A program made the translations under genes and the position numbers. Source: Mycobacterium paraense (GTDB taxonomy: Bacteria; Actinomycetota; Actinomycetes; Mycobacteriales; Mycobacteriaceae). Taken from it: a stretch of 64,000 bases of DNA. A model generated the notes under the pieces. That model was not told the origin of the DNA, did not search any database, and saw only the letters and a program-made list of their open reading frames with translations. Below, piece by piece: positions 33,218-42,352 of this stretch. Positions within the stretch are counted from its first letter, which is position 1, and each line of letters opens with the position of its first letter. The stretch covers positions 124,001 through 188,000 of the forward strand of contig NZ_LQPM01000010.1 in the NCBI RefSeq assembly GCF_002101815.1. Reading direction: 5' to 3'.

Positions 33218-33799
33218 GTGGTTCGTGGAGAATCGCGCACCGACGCGATTCTGGATGCGGTCCTGGAGTTGATGGCGGCCACCGGCTACGAGCGGCTCAC
33301 GATCGACGCGGTCGCGGCGCGAGCGGGCGCCAGCAAGGCGACGATTTACCGGCGCTGGCCGGGCAAGCCCGAGTTGGTGATGGCGGCGCTGTCGCGGCAG
33401 GGCACGGCCGCGGCCGCGGACGTGGACACCGGTGATCTCCGCGGCGACCTGGCCCAAGCGATCAAGCAGATGCGCGACAGCCTGGCATCGCAGGACGGCG
33501 CGTTGATTTTGGGCCTGCTCAATGCGATGCGCGAAAACGGCGAGCTCGCCGAGCACGTCCGCGGTCAGGTCTTGCGCGCCAAGCGATCGGTGATCGGTGA
33601 GCTCGTCGCGCGCGCGATCGAGCGCGGCGAGCTGCCGGCCCGGGCGGACCACGAGTTGGCGTCCGAGATCGCCGCCGCGCTCGTTTTCACGCGCATCCTG
33701 GTCACCGGCCAGCCGCTCGATGACGTCGAGGTCGCGCGCATCGTGGACGCCGTGCTGATGCCCGTGCTGACGCGCGGTTCGGGGAAAGGAGAGCCATGA
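33218..33799 (+). CDS. TetR/AcrR family transcriptional regulator
   Basis: This is a one-component repressor (193 aa from GTG 33218, GGAGG 5 nt upstream). The N-terminal helix-turn-helix is clear: RTDAILDAVLELMAATGYER, LTIDAVAARAGASKATIYRR then WPGKPELVMAAL. The C-terminal ligand-binding domain (about 65-193) includes LVFTRILVTGQPLDDVEVAR. It overlaps the next gene by ATGA, so it is co-expressed with a small membrane protein. The perfect palindrome at 33188-33202 is the likely binding site. The inducer is unknown. Confidence 0.92.
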   Translation: MVRGESRTDAILDAVLELMAATGYERLTIDAVAARAGASKATIYRRWPGKPELVMAALSRQGTAAAADVDTGDLRGDLAQAIKQMRDSLASQDGALILGLLNAMRENGELAEHVRGQVLRAKRSVIGELVARAIERGELPARADHELASEIAAALVFTRILVTGQPLDDVEVARIVDAVLMPVLTRGSGKGEP

Positions 33800-34077
33800 T
33801 CCCGGCTATTGCGCTCGCGTTCCTCGGCGGCCTGCTGGCCGGCAACGCCATTCCCCACTTCGTCCGTGGCATCACCAAACAGCGTTACCCGAACGCGTGG
33901 GGCGGTGGCCCCGTCCCCAATGTTGTTGCGGGATGGGCCGGTTTGGTGCTGGCCGCGGTGGCGCTGCACGCCGCATTCCACGGGCGCGACCCGCTGTGGC
34001 CGTTCTGCGCGACGGCGCTCGGGGTGCTGTTGATCGGGCTCTTTCACGCCGGGCCCGGCGCGTTCGGACGCCGCTGA
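33796..34077 (+). CDS. Small membrane protein in TetR operon
   Basis: This is a 93-aa integral membrane protein coupled by ATGA to the upstream tetR gene. Hydrophobic segments are IPAIALAFLGGLLAGNAIPH, VAGWAGLVLAAVALHAAFH and PFCATALGVLLIGLFHAGP, so about three passes. A short polar loop, VRGITKQRYPNAWGGGP, links the first two. The function is unknown, perhaps a transporter subunit or envelope stress factor regulated by the TetR protein. Its 3' end overlaps the convergent FAD monooxygenase gene by 34 bases. Confidence 0.8.
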   Translation: MIPAIALAFLGGLLAGNAIPHFVRGITKQRYPNAWGGGPVPNVVAGWAGLVLAAVALHAAFHGRDPLWPFCATALGVLLIGLFHAGPGAFGRR

Positions 34078-35555
34078 CCGTCGCCGAACCACGTGGTGAG
34101 GGCAGCGGCGAGCCCGGCGCGGTCGCGCTCCCCCGCCCAGGCGACGTATCCGTCGGGCCGGATCAGCACGGCGGTCGGCGCGGAAACCGCCCCGAGCCCC
34201 GGGAGTTCCCACGCCCCAACGTATTTGGCTTTGACCGATTTCACCCGATCCGCCCAGGCGCCGATGTCGCACGCATCCTCGCCGAGGTTGAGCAGCACCG
34301 GCCGCGCATCGCGCAGCATGCCGAACACCCGCGCCGGGCCGTCGGCGGTGACCACCTCCAGGTCGGGCATGCGGCGCCCGAGCAACGGGTGGCCCTCGCC
34401 GAGGTCGTAACGGATGTCCAGGCCCGACATCATCGCACCGAATCGTCGCCGCGGCTCGTCGATGCTGAGCAGCTCGGACACGCTGTCGCGCAACGCCTTC
34501 AGGCGCTCATCGGGGCGTAGGAGCGTCATTTGCGCCATCGCGTTGCGCAGCACGCGCGCGCCGATCGGGTGCCGTTCGGCGTGGTAGCTGTCGAGCAGCC
34601 CGTCGGGCGATATCCCCTTGACCACCTGCGCCAGCTTCCAGCCCAGATTCACCGCGTCCTGCACGCCGGTGTTGAGGCCCTGCCCGCCGATCGGGTGATG
34701 CACGTGCGCGGCGTCGCCGGCGAGCAGGACCCGCCCCGCGCGATAGGCCGCCGCCTGTCGCGCCGCGTCGGTGAACCGCGAAATCCAAGTCGGACTGTGC
34801 ATCCCGAAATCGGTCCCGTAGACGGCGACGAGCGCCTCGCTCAGCTCGCGGAGGGTGGGCTCGCCGGATTCGCGCACCTGCCGCTCGGTCACCATGACCC
34901 GCACCCGCCCGCCGTCCTCCACCGTGCTCAGCGAATGAACGCCGAGCGCGTCGTGGCGGATGCCCCATTCCGGCTCGGTGTCGCCCGCGATTTCGGCCTC
35001 GGCGAGCAGGTAGCTCGTCGTCGGATCCCATCCTGGGAAGTCGATGCCGACGGACTTGCGGACCGCGCTGCGTCCGCCGTCGCACCCGACGACGTAGCGG
35101 GCGCGCAGGAACCGGCCGCCGGACAGCGTCACGTCGACGCCGGTGTCGTCCTGGGCGACGGCGGTCACCTCGCGTCCGCGATAGATCGGCACCGCCAGCT
35201 CGTCGACCCAACCGGCCAGAATCCGCTCGATGTGGGTCTGCCAGAGCGCCAGCCCGTAGGGGTGCCGGGTGGGAAAGTCGCTGATATCCAACCGAATCTG
35301 GGCAAACCCCGCGACCTGGGCCACCTGGCCCTCCGCGAGGAACCGGTCGGCGATGCCGCGCTGGTCGAGGACCTCGATGGTGCGCGAATGCAACCCGCCC
35401 GCCCGCGCGCCGATCAACTCCTGGCTGGTACGCCGCTCGACAATGGCGACCTCGACCCCGGCCAGCGACAATTCGCCGGCCAACATCAACCCCGTCGGGC
35501 CTCCCCCGGCGATCAGCACCGCGTGGTTTTCCCCCGCCGTTGCCAACACACTCAT
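34044..35555 (-). CDS. FAD-dependent aromatic hydroxylase (Rox/PgaE-like)
   Basis: This is a class A flavin monooxygenase (503 aa from ATG 35555 with a G-rich site GGGGGG). Motifs are GGGPTG (17-22), GLHSRTIEVLDQRGIADRF, VVGCDGGRSAVRKSVGIDFPG and LLAGDAAHVHHPIGGQGLNTG. The C-terminal thioredoxin-like domain (about 390-503; LLNLGEDACDIGAW, LIRPDGYVAWAG) is typical of polyketide hydroxylases and rifampicin monooxygenase-like proteins. Possible substrates include rifamycins, tetracyclines or endogenous polyketides. It is convergent with the TetR operon, with 34 bases overlapping. Confidence 0.88.
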   Translation of the reverse strand: MSVLATAGENHAVLIAGGGPTGLMLAGELSLAGVEVAIVERRTSQELIGARAGGLHSRTIEVLDQRGIADRFLAEGQVAQVAGFAQIRLDISDFPTRHPYGLALWQTHIERILAGWVDELAVPIYRGREVTAVAQDDTGVDVTLSGGRFLRARYVVGCDGGRSAVRKSVGIDFPGWDPTTSYLLAEAEIAGDTEPEWGIRHDALGVHSLSTVEDGGRVRVMVTERQVRESGEPTLRELSEALVAVYGTDFGMHSPTWISRFTDAARQAAAYRAGRVLLAGDAAHVHHPIGGQGLNTGVQDAVNLGWKLAQVVKGISPDGLLDSYHAERHPIGARVLRNAMAQMTLLRPDERLKALRDSVSELLSIDEPRRRFGAMMSGLDIRYDLGEGHPLLGRRMPDLEVVTADGPARVFGMLRDARPVLLNLGEDACDIGAWADRVKSVKAKYVGAWELPGLGAVSAPTAVLIRPDGYVAWAGERDRAGLAAALTTWFGDGQRRPNAPGPA

Positions 35556-35767
35556 TTCGCTACCCCCCAATTCGCGCCGATTCCGTTTCGACCAGCGATT
35601 TTGAGGCATGACCCCGGTCTTGCCGCAAGCCCCCGGGTGCGTAATATGTTGAAGTGAGACGGATTAAAACCGTCCCCTTCTTTTGCGGAAATTGCTCGAC
35701 CCATCCATTACGGTTCAGATGATCGCGGATGCGCTCGCATAACCACATCTGACCAGAGAGTGACGGG

Positions 35768-36820
35768 ATGGGTCTTCGCCTCGCAGGCCCCTTCGGCCGT
35801 CGGGCCACTCGCCGATACCCGTTGCGGCTGCGCGCCGATTCGGGAAGCGGCTTCTACGCCGCACACCAGGTCCGGCTGCTCCGGATCTATCTGGGCGCGA
35901 CCACGTTCCTCTACGCCTACGGCGTGGTGTTCACCACCGTGTTTCCGCTCCACCCCGGCCGGCCCATGGGGAATCCGACCGGGGGCATCGTGGCGATCGC
36001 CCTCGGTGTCGCCGCGCTGGTGTGGCTGGCCGTCCGGCCCGACAAACCCGGGCCGGCGACGGCGGTCGCCATCGTGGCCACGCCCATCGTGATGGCCTTC
36101 CACATCGCGATCAGCGCGGAATTGGCCTGCCTGATCGCGCCGATGTTCCTGGCGATGTACCTGCGGGCCTTCTACTCGCCGCGCCGCGGTGTCGCCCTGG
36201 TCGGCCTGCTGACCTTGGCGTCCGTTGCCGGCCTGGCGGTCTCGCACACGGCCAAGTTCTACATCGACTACATCATCTTCGTGGTCGCGATCGTCGGGGC
36301 CGCCGAATCCTTCGGGTTGGTGACGCGCAGCCTGGTCGCTGCGGCCTGCACCGATCCGCTCACGGGCCTGCTGAACCGGGCCGGCTGGGAGATCGCCACC
36401 ACCGATTTGCTCGCACGGGCCCGCTCGTCGGCGGCCACCGTCACCGTCATCGCGCTCGATATCGACAACTTCAAGCGGATCAACGACACCGACGGTCACG
36501 TCGCCGGGGACGAGCACCTGGTCAGCCGCGCCAGCGTGTGGCGAAAAGTGGCTCCGGCCAACGCCGTTCTGGCCAGGTTCGGCGGCGACGAATTCGCCGT
36601 GTGCATCGCGGAGCGCGCGGGCCGGACGCCGACGGCGGCCGAACGGTTCGTCGCCGGCGTGCGGATGCACACCCCCGGCACCAGCGTCGGCGCGGCATCC
36701 GCACCCGGTGAAAACGCGGACGTCGCCGCGCTGTACGCGGTCGCCGACGACGATCTCTACGCCGCGAAGCAGCAGAGGTCTCCAGAGACCCGGGGCCCCG
36801 ATCTGCGCCACGCGCTGTAG
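35768..36820 (+). CDS. Membrane diguanylate cyclase (GGDEF)
   Basis: This is a predicted c-di-GMP synthase (350 aa). The N-terminal about 190 residues hold about five or six membrane segments (IYLGATTFLYAYGVVFTTVF, GIVAIALGVAALVWLAV, AIVATPIVMAFHIAISAEL, GVALVGLLTLASVAGLAV, IDYIIFVVAIVGAAE). The catalytic domain has DPLTGLLNRAGWE, ALDIDNFKRINDTDGHVAGD and FGGDEFA with GGDEF at 272-276, the same position as in the paralogue at 20250. It ends in a convergent intergenic hairpin region. The sensory input is unknown. Confidence 0.92.
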   Translation: MGLRLAGPFGRRATRRYPLRLRADSGSGFYAAHQVRLLRIYLGATTFLYAYGVVFTTVFPLHPGRPMGNPTGGIVAIALGVAALVWLAVRPDKPGPATAVAIVATPIVMAFHIAISAELACLIAPMFLAMYLRAFYSPRRGVALVGLLTLASVAGLAVSHTAKFYIDYIIFVVAIVGAAESFGLVTRSLVAAACTDPLTGLLNRAGWEIATTDLLARARSSAATVTVIALDIDNFKRINDTDGHVAGDEHLVSRASVWRKVAPANAVLARFGGDEFAVCIAERAGRTPTAAERFVAGVRMHTPGTSVGAASAPGENADVAALYAVADDDLYAAKQQRSPETRGPDLRHAL

Positions 36821-36829
36821 AACTGACCT

Positions 36830-36873
36830 GACACGAAAACGGCTGTACACCAACCTGTTTCGTGTCTTGGTGT
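36830..36873. terminator. Overlapping hairpins between convergent genes
   Basis: Stem A pairs GACACGAAA (36830-36838) with TTTCGTGTC (36858-36866). Stem B pairs ACACCAA (36847-36853) with TTGGTGT (36867-36873). The two interleave, so only one can form at a time. They lie between the GGDEF stop (36820) and the transglycosylase stop (36873), a likely bidirectional terminator. Confidence 0.55.
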
Positions 36874-37787
36874 TACTGCGGGTGGCTCGCCACGTAGTCC
36901 GCGGCGGAAATCGGCGACGTCGCGGCGTAGCCGATCGGTAGCAAGACGTCGCCCGCGGTGGTGCGGCAGTAGACGTCCCAGCGGTAGTACGCGCCGAAGG
37001 TCGACGGGTCGGACCCCAGCAGCGCCGCGTATTGGTCGACCGCTCGGACGTATTCGTTCGCGTGGTTGTACTGGTAGATGGCGTGATCGCGATCGTTCGC
37101 AAAGCCGTTGGCCGCCAGGTAGCGGCCCGCGGCCATGATGCTGTCGCGGGGCGAGTCGATGTCGCCGCCCTGCCCGTAGCTGGCGAACGTCGCGGGCAGG
37201 AACTGCATGGGTCCGTGCGCGCCGGCGGTGCTGACGCCGACGATGCTGCCGAGCCGGGTCTCGATGAGGTTGATCGCGGCCAGGTAGTTCCAGCCGACGC
37301 CGGAGTTCGCCTCCGCCTGGTGGTAGTAGCCCAGCAGCTCGTCGGCCGGGGCCGGAGGCTCGATGCGCCACGCGGGCAGGGTGTCCCGCACGGGCGTCAT
37401 GGCGGTCAGCTGCCGGCGGGCGTCGACGTTGCGGTCGTAGACATCGAGCAGCGCCGCCGGGATGCGCGGTCGCGTGGTCGCGTCCCATTCGGGGTGCCGC
37501 CCGACGGCGCGATACGCCGCCTGCTGGCGCTTGGCCGCCGCCGTCAGCGCCGGCTCGGCCGTCGACGGGTCCCGCAGCGCGTGCTCGTCGGCGACCAGGT
37601 CGTCGGCCAGCTGCGCGGGGTCGGACGCCAGCTGCGGCTGCGCGCCCTCCGGCATCCGGGGCGCGTCGGCCAGCACGGTGGTGGGCGCGAGCCCCGTCGC
37701 GGCCATCGCCGCACCTGGCTGGGTGACGCCGGCGAGCGCGACCACGATCGCTCCCAGGACAACGGCGCCTGCACGGCTACGGCTCAT
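36873..37787 (-). CDS. Secreted lytic murein transglycosylase (SLT-like)
   Basis: This is an exported peptidoglycan-cleaving enzyme (304 aa from ATG 37787 with GAGGTGAA upstream). The signal peptide is SRSRAGAVVLGAIVVALAGV, cleaved near AAMAA. The transglycosylase domain shows LLGYYHQAEANSGVGWNYLA and INLIETRLG with catalytic Glu176, then GAHGPMQFLPATFASYG and DHAIYQYNHANEYVRAVDQY. This is the SLT signature order and is close to lytic transglycosylases of other mycobacteria. The start lies inside the end of the upstream transporter gene (11 bases overlap), so the two form one operon. Confidence 0.92.
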   Translation of the reverse strand: MSRSRAGAVVLGAIVVALAGVTQPGAAMAATGLAPTTVLADAPRMPEGAQPQLASDPAQLADDLVADEHALRDPSTAEPALTAAAKRQQAAYRAVGRHPEWDATTRPRIPAALLDVYDRNVDARRQLTAMTPVRDTLPAWRIEPPAPADELLGYYHQAEANSGVGWNYLAAINLIETRLGSIVGVSTAGAHGPMQFLPATFASYGQGGDIDSPRDSIMAAGRYLAANGFANDRDHAIYQYNHANEYVRAVDQYAALLGSDPSTFGAYYRWDVYCRTTAGDVLLPIGYAATSPISAADYVASHPQ

Positions 37788-38748
37788 AACGTTCACCTCG
37801 GTCCGGTCCGAGTCGGGGTACGTCAACGGTAGCGACCCCGGCGGCGGCCATCGGGGGCACCCGCGACGACGGCGTCGCCGCAGTCGGGCCGGGCGCCTGA
37901 TCGCGGCCCAGCGCGGTGGCCGACGCCACCATCGCCAGCACCGCGACCGCGAGGACGGGCGCGGCCGCGCCGCGCACCGCGACGTGTTCGCCGAGCACGA
38001 CCACCCCGAGCGCTACGGCGACGACCGGCTCGCCCACCAACATGATCGGCACCGACGCCTGCAGCGCACCGGCATGAAAGGCCGACTGCTGCAACACCGT
38101 CAGCGCGACGGCCAGGGCGACCAACACGTACGGTGCCGGGACGGTCATCAGCCCGTGCCAGCCGCCGATCGCGAAATGGCGCGTGCAGATCTTGGTCAGC
38201 ACGGCGACCATCCCCAGCAGGACAGCCACCGGGACGGCCAGCAGCATCGCCCGCGCGCGCCCAGCGGCGCGGCGGGCCGCGACCACGCACACCACCACCA
38301 GCGGCACGGTCATCGCCAGCGCGAGCGTCCACGCCGGCACCGGAGGCCGGTTGTGGCCCTCGCGGGGCTGTCCGACGAGGACGAACACCGCCAGCGCGGC
38401 GGTCAGCATGGCCGCCCAGCCCCACTCGGCCCAGCTGATGCGCTGGTGGCTGAGCCTCGCGCTCATCGGCAAGGCGAACAGCAGCGAGGACACCAGCAGG
38501 GGCTGGACCAACAACAGGGATCCGTGAGCCAGCGCCAGCGCCTGAAAGACGTAACCGGCGACCGCCGCCAGCGTGCCCGCCCACCACAATGGATCGCGGA
38601 GCACGGTCGCCGTCACGGCGGTCGAGATGGCTTCGTCGGCGGGAACGCACTGGGCGACCCGCTGCCGAACCACGATGCCCAGCGCGGCCCAGAACGCCGC
38701 GAGCAACGCCGCCACGATCGCGACCGCGTGCGCCGTCACCCACCCCAT
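37777..38748 (-). CDS. DMT superfamily membrane transporter (EamA-like)
   Basis: This is an inner-membrane protein (323 aa) with about nine to ten hydrophobic helices: AHAVAIVAALLAAFWAALGI, WAGTLAAVAGYVFQALALAH, LLLVQPLLVSSLLFALPMSA, WGWAAMLTAALAVFVLVG, WTLALAMTVPLVVVCVVAA, AMLLAVPVAVLLGMVAVL, PYVLVALAVALTVLQQSAFH, VPIMLVGEPVVAVALGVVVL and VLAVAVLAMVASATAL. The pattern fits drug/metabolite transporter relatives, probably an exporter. Pro/Ala-rich residues close it. It overlaps the lytic transglycosylase by 11 bases, hinting that both serve the cell envelope. Substrate unknown. Confidence 0.85.
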   Translation of the reverse strand: MGWVTAHAVAIVAALLAAFWAALGIVVRQRVAQCVPADEAISTAVTATVLRDPLWWAGTLAAVAGYVFQALALAHGSLLLVQPLLVSSLLFALPMSARLSHQRISWAEWGWAAMLTAALAVFVLVGQPREGHNRPPVPAWTLALAMTVPLVVVCVVAARRAAGRARAMLLAVPVAVLLGMVAVLTKICTRHFAIGGWHGLMTVPAPYVLVALAVALTVLQQSAFHAGALQASVPIMLVGEPVVAVALGVVVLGEHVAVRGAAAPVLAVAVLAMVASATALGRDQAPGPTAATPSSRVPPMAAAGVATVDVPRLGPDRGERYEP

Positions 38749-38805
38749 GCCCCTGCAGGTACCCCGGGGCTCAGCGAGGCAAAACGCCGCGGTGTGAGCG
38801 ACGGG

Positions 38806-40386
38806 TCACTGGTAGAACGTCGTCGTCCCGACGCCGCTGGGGCTGTACGAGATGTACACCGGGTGCGCGAGGAAGGGCAGCGCGCCGGTGTTCATGATGT
38901 ACGGCGACGGGGTCGGGAAGTACGTGCCGTCGTAAATGTAGGAGTACAGCAGCGCGCCGCTGGGGGCGAAGACGCTGATGAGCTCGCCGGGAACGGCGTT
39001 GAGGCCGCTGGGGATGGTCCCCGAAACGCCGCCGGAATCGATGACGGCGTTCACCGAGTATTGCGGGAAAATCGCGCCGAGCGGGCCGGTCCCGATTTCC
39101 AGGGTGGCGATCGGAGCCCCGGAGAACGTGGCGATGGGGTTCAGGTTCGTCGGCGGCGCGCCGAACTGCAGGTAAGGGTGCTGCCCCGTTTCGTTGATCA
39201 GCAGGCCCGTGTTGTACGGCGCCGGCAGCGCCTGGGTGGCGATGCTCGGGCCCGGACCCCCGGCGTTGGGGCCGACACCCAACACGCCGCTCGCGCCGTC
39301 CGACGCGAAATAGGACTGGAACGTGAGGCCGTGGTTCATCGCCGCCGAAAGGGATGCCGGCCATGCGAAGAGCTCGATGTCGACGGGCGTTCTCGACGTG
39401 ACGAGTCCGCCGCCGAAATTCACCGGCGCGTTATACGTGGCGTACAGATAGTTGATTCCGCCGCTGTAACCGCCAATGCCGAAGCCACTGGGCAAACCAA
39501 GCTGAAGTGTTCCCAGCAGTCCCCCGGCGTTTTGGAAGGGGATCACCAGACCGGTGGACCCGGTGTCGACCAGCAACGGGACCGGCGCCCCGCCGCCCAC
39601 CGAGGCGTTCACCAACGGCTCCGCGCCGCCGTAGAGGGTCAGCGGCGCGGTGGCCGTCCCGCCGCTCACCGTCCCGCCGAGGCCTACCGCCGGCCCGGCG
39701 CTGATCAGCGGGCGGCCGATGAGAAACTCGGTGGGCGCGTTGATCGCGGCGAGGGCGTAGTGCTCGAGAGCCCCGAGTCCGGGGGTGGTGGCCGCGGAGT
39801 TCAGTGAACTCAGAACCGTGCCAACGGGATTCGCGCTCGTCGCGGCCGATACCTGGACCGGCAGGCCCGTCAGCGCGGCCGACCACGAGCTCAGTTGCGC
39901 CGCCGCCGCCGACACACCGCCGTGGTAGTCGACCATCGCGGCGACGTCCCTGGCCCACATCTGCTCGTAGTCGGATTCGGCGGCGGCGATCGCGGGTGCG
40001 TTCTGCCCGAACAGGTTTGAGACGACGAGCTGCACCAGCTCGTTGCGGTTGGCGCTCACCAACGCGGGATGCACGGTGGCGGCCACGGCGGATTCGAACG
40101 CGCTCGCGATCGTCTGGGCTTGCGCGGCGGCCGATTGTGCTTGTGCCGCAGCGGCACTCAGCACCCTGGTGTAGTGCGCGGCGGTCGACAGCATCGCCGT
40201 CGAGGCGGTCCCCTGCCAGGCCTCGCCGGCCAGGCCGGAGGTGATCGACGAAAACGACTGCGCCGCCGAGCCCAGCTCGGCGGCCAGCCCGTCCCACGCC
40301 GTCGCGGCCGCCAGCATCGGCCCCGAGCCCGCGCCCGCGTACATGAGCGTCGAATTGATCTCCGGCGGCAACACCAGAAAGCTCAT
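38806..40386 (-). CDS. PPE protein fused to pepsin-like aspartic protease (copy A)
   Basis: This is a PPE-family ESX substrate with a C-terminal protease domain (526 aa). [20 protein letters not shown] opens the PPE domain; WQG at 57-59 and [20 protein letters not shown] follow to about residue 175. After a linker, residues about 245-526 form an aspartic-protease-like domain with [13 protein letters not shown] (Asp274) and [12 protein letters not shown] (Asp450), the two catalytic Asp motifs. [19 protein letters not shown] lies between. This resembles the PecA domain of PE_PGRS35, here on a PPE carrier. It probably cleaves PE/PPE proteins at the cell surface. Tandem paralogue of the next gene. 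Confidence 0.88.
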   Translation of the reverse strand: MSFLVLPPEINSTLMYAGAGSGPMLAAATAWDGLAAELGSAAQSFSSITSGLAGEAWQGTASTAMLSTAAHYTRVLSAAAAQAQSAAAQAQTIASAFESAVAATVHPALVSANRNELVQLVVSNLFGQNAPAIAAAESDYEQMWARDVAAMVDYHGGVSAAAAQLSSWSAALTGLPVQVSAATSANPVGTVLSSLNSAATTPGLGALEHYALAAINAPTEFLIGRPLISAGPAVGLGGTVSGGTATAPLTLYGGAEPLVNASVGGGAPVPLLVDTGSTGLVIPFQNAGGLLGTLQLGLPSGFGIGGYSGGINYLYATYNAPVNFGGGLVTSRTPVDIELFAWPASLSAAMNHGLTFQSYFASDGASGVLGVGPNAGGPGPSIATQALPAPYNTGLLINETGQHPYLQFGAPPTNLNPIATFSGAPIATLEIGTGPLGAIFPQYSVNAVIDSGGVSGTIPSGLNAVPGELISVFAPSGALLYSYIYDGTYFPTPSPYIMNTGALPFLAHPVYISYSPSGVGTTTFYQ

Positions 40387-40526
40387 CCCCGATGTCCTTC
40401 CCCTCCGCGCCCGGTCGGATTCGAGAACGGCCTAGACCGGTACGGCAAACTTTAGGAAAAGCTCGCGACGCCGACGTGAAAATGCGGCGTTCCGCCAACG
40501 GAATTCGGGCGCGGAGGCGCCTCAGG

Positions 40527-42155
40527 TCACTGGAAAACGGTCGAGTTGCCGGTGAGGTAATTGATATATACCGGGTGTTCCGCAAACATCATGTTCCCGG
40601 TGTTCATCAACCCGCTCGAGATCGGCGTCGGGAAGTAATTCGTGTTGTATTGGAACGTGTACAGCGGCGTCGTTGTGTTGCCTGGGGCGTAGACATTAAT
40701 CGTGTCTCCCGGCTGCGCGTTTAAGCCCGTCGGGAAAGTTCCTTCCACACCACCGGAGTCGACGATCGATGGGACATTCGGATACGACGTCGTAGTCGCG
40801 CCGTGAGTGACTGTCACGTCCAGGCCGGAAGTAGGAATAGGCGCCCCGGTGAGCTGCGCTAATACCGTGGGCGATCCGAGTGTCGAGAAGCTACCGAACT
40901 GTAGTTGAGAAGCGGGCTGGTCGATCAGCAGGCCTTGATTATACGGCGACGGCAGCGCCTGCAGCGGGATGCTCGGGCCCGGGCCGCCGGCGTTCGGGCC
41001 GACACCCAGGACGCCCGACGCCCCGTCGGTGGCGAAGAACGACTGGAACGTCAGGCCGCTGTTCATCGCGGACTGGAAGGACACCGGCCAGGCGAAGAGT
41101 TCGACGTTGACGGGGGTCGGCGCGGTGACCAGCCCGCCGCCGAAGTTCACCGGCGCGTTGTAGGTGAGGTACAGGTAGTCCAGCCCGCCGCTGTAACCGC
41201 CGATGCCAAGGCCCCGCGGTATGCCCATTTCCAGCATTCCCATCAGGCCCCCGACTTTGGTCATGGGGACGACGAGGCCCGTCGATCCGGTGTCCACCAG
41301 CAGCGGCATGCCCGACCCTGGGCCGACGGAGGCGTTCACCAGCGGCTCGGTGCCGCCGAAGACCGTCAGCGGGGCGGTTGCATTCCCGCCGGTGATCGTG
41401 CCGCCGAGCGGCGCCGCCGCCCCGCCGCCGATCAGCGGGAAGCCGAACAACAGGGAGGTGGGCGCGTTGATGATGGCGACGGCGTAGTGCTCGGCCTGGG
41501 CGACGACGTTGGTCGCCTCGCTCTCGACGCCGCCGAGCAGGTCGAGGACCGGGTTGGCGGCCGGCGCGGCCGCCGGGGTCAAGGCCGCGGCCGCGGGGCT
41601 GCCGGCGATCGCGGCGGACGCCTGGGCCGGCAGGCCCTGGATGGCCGACGCCCAGGAGGACAGCTGGGAAGCGGCGGCCGACACCCCGCCGTGATAGCCC
41701 ACCATCGCGGACACGTCTTGCGCCCACATCTGCTCGTACTGGGCCTCCGCCGCGGCGATCGCGGGGGCGTTCTGCCCGAACAGGTTCGAGAACACCAGCT
41801 GAACGAATTGGCTGCGGTTGGCGGCGACCAGCGCGGGGTGCACGGTGGCGGCCAGGGCGGATTCGAACTCGGCGGCCACCACCTGGGCCTGGGCGGCGGC
41901 CGTTTGCGCCTGCGCCGACGCCGCGCTCAGCACGCTCGAGTACTGCGCCGCGGTGGACAGCATCGCCGTCGAGGCGGCTCCCTGCCACGCGTCACCGGCC
42001 AGCCCGGTGGTGATCGAGGAGAACGATTGCGCGGCCGACCCCAGTTCGGTGGCCAGCCCGTCCCACGCGGCCGACGCGGCAAGCATCGGCTCGGGGCCGG
42101 CGCCCGCGTGAAGCAGCGCCGAGATTATCTCTGGCGGCGACGTCAGGAAACTCAT
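40527..42155 (-). CDS. PPE protein fused to pepsin-like aspartic protease (copy B)
   Basis: This is a paralogue of copy A (542 aa from ATG 42155). The PPE domain starts [20 protein letters not shown] with WQG at 57-59; [20 protein letters not shown] is shared. A longer Ala/Pro-rich linker (about 180-205) precedes the protease domain, whose motifs are [13 protein letters not shown] (Asp288) and [12 protein letters not shown] (Asp466). [19 protein letters not shown] is identical to copy A, while the region after about 415 has diverged, so substrate specificity may differ. GAGGGGAAGGACACCGGGGG before the start nearly matches the copy A leader. Both copies are probably co-transcribed, B first. 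Confidence 0.88.
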   Translation of the reverse strand: MSFLTSPPEIISALLHAGAGPEPMLAASAAWDGLATELGSAAQSFSSITTGLAGDAWQGAASTAMLSTAAQYSSVLSAASAQAQTAAAQAQVVAAEFESALAATVHPALVAANRSQFVQLVFSNLFGQNAPAIAAAEAQYEQMWAQDVSAMVGYHGGVSAAASQLSSWASAIQGLPAQASAAIAGSPAAAALTPAAAPAANPVLDLLGGVESEATNVVAQAEHYAVAIINAPTSLLFGFPLIGGGAAAPLGGTITGGNATAPLTVFGGTEPLVNASVGPGSGMPLLVDTGSTGLVVPMTKVGGLMGMLEMGIPRGLGIGGYSGGLDYLYLTYNAPVNFGGGLVTAPTPVNVELFAWPVSFQSAMNSGLTFQSFFATDGASGVLGVGPNAGGPGPSIPLQALPSPYNQGLLIDQPASQLQFGSFSTLGSPTVLAQLTGAPIPTSGLDVTVTHGATTTSYPNVPSIVDSGGVEGTFPTGLNAQPGDTINVYAPGNTTTPLYTFQYNTNYFPTPISSGLMNTGNMMFAEHPVYINYLTGNSTVFQ

Positions 42156-42352
42156 CCCCCGGTGTCCTTCCCCTCTACCCCACAACCACGTTCGATACCG
42201 GGGACGGGCAGCTCACGCCACCGGCCGGTATGCCGACTCTAGGAAACTCCGGCCCGAAATTCTCGGTATTCACCAAACGTTTCCATGCCGCGCGCCGGAC
42301 AGCGCTCGGCCCGCGTGCGCCGCCACCGCCGATGGTGTGTCAGCATTTGGCA

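Noticed and set aside
37462..39807. 781-codon open frame on the plus strand
   Set aside because: It runs antisense to the transglycosylase, transporter and PPE-protease genes; Arg/Gly/His-rich translation without domains is a high-GC shadow.
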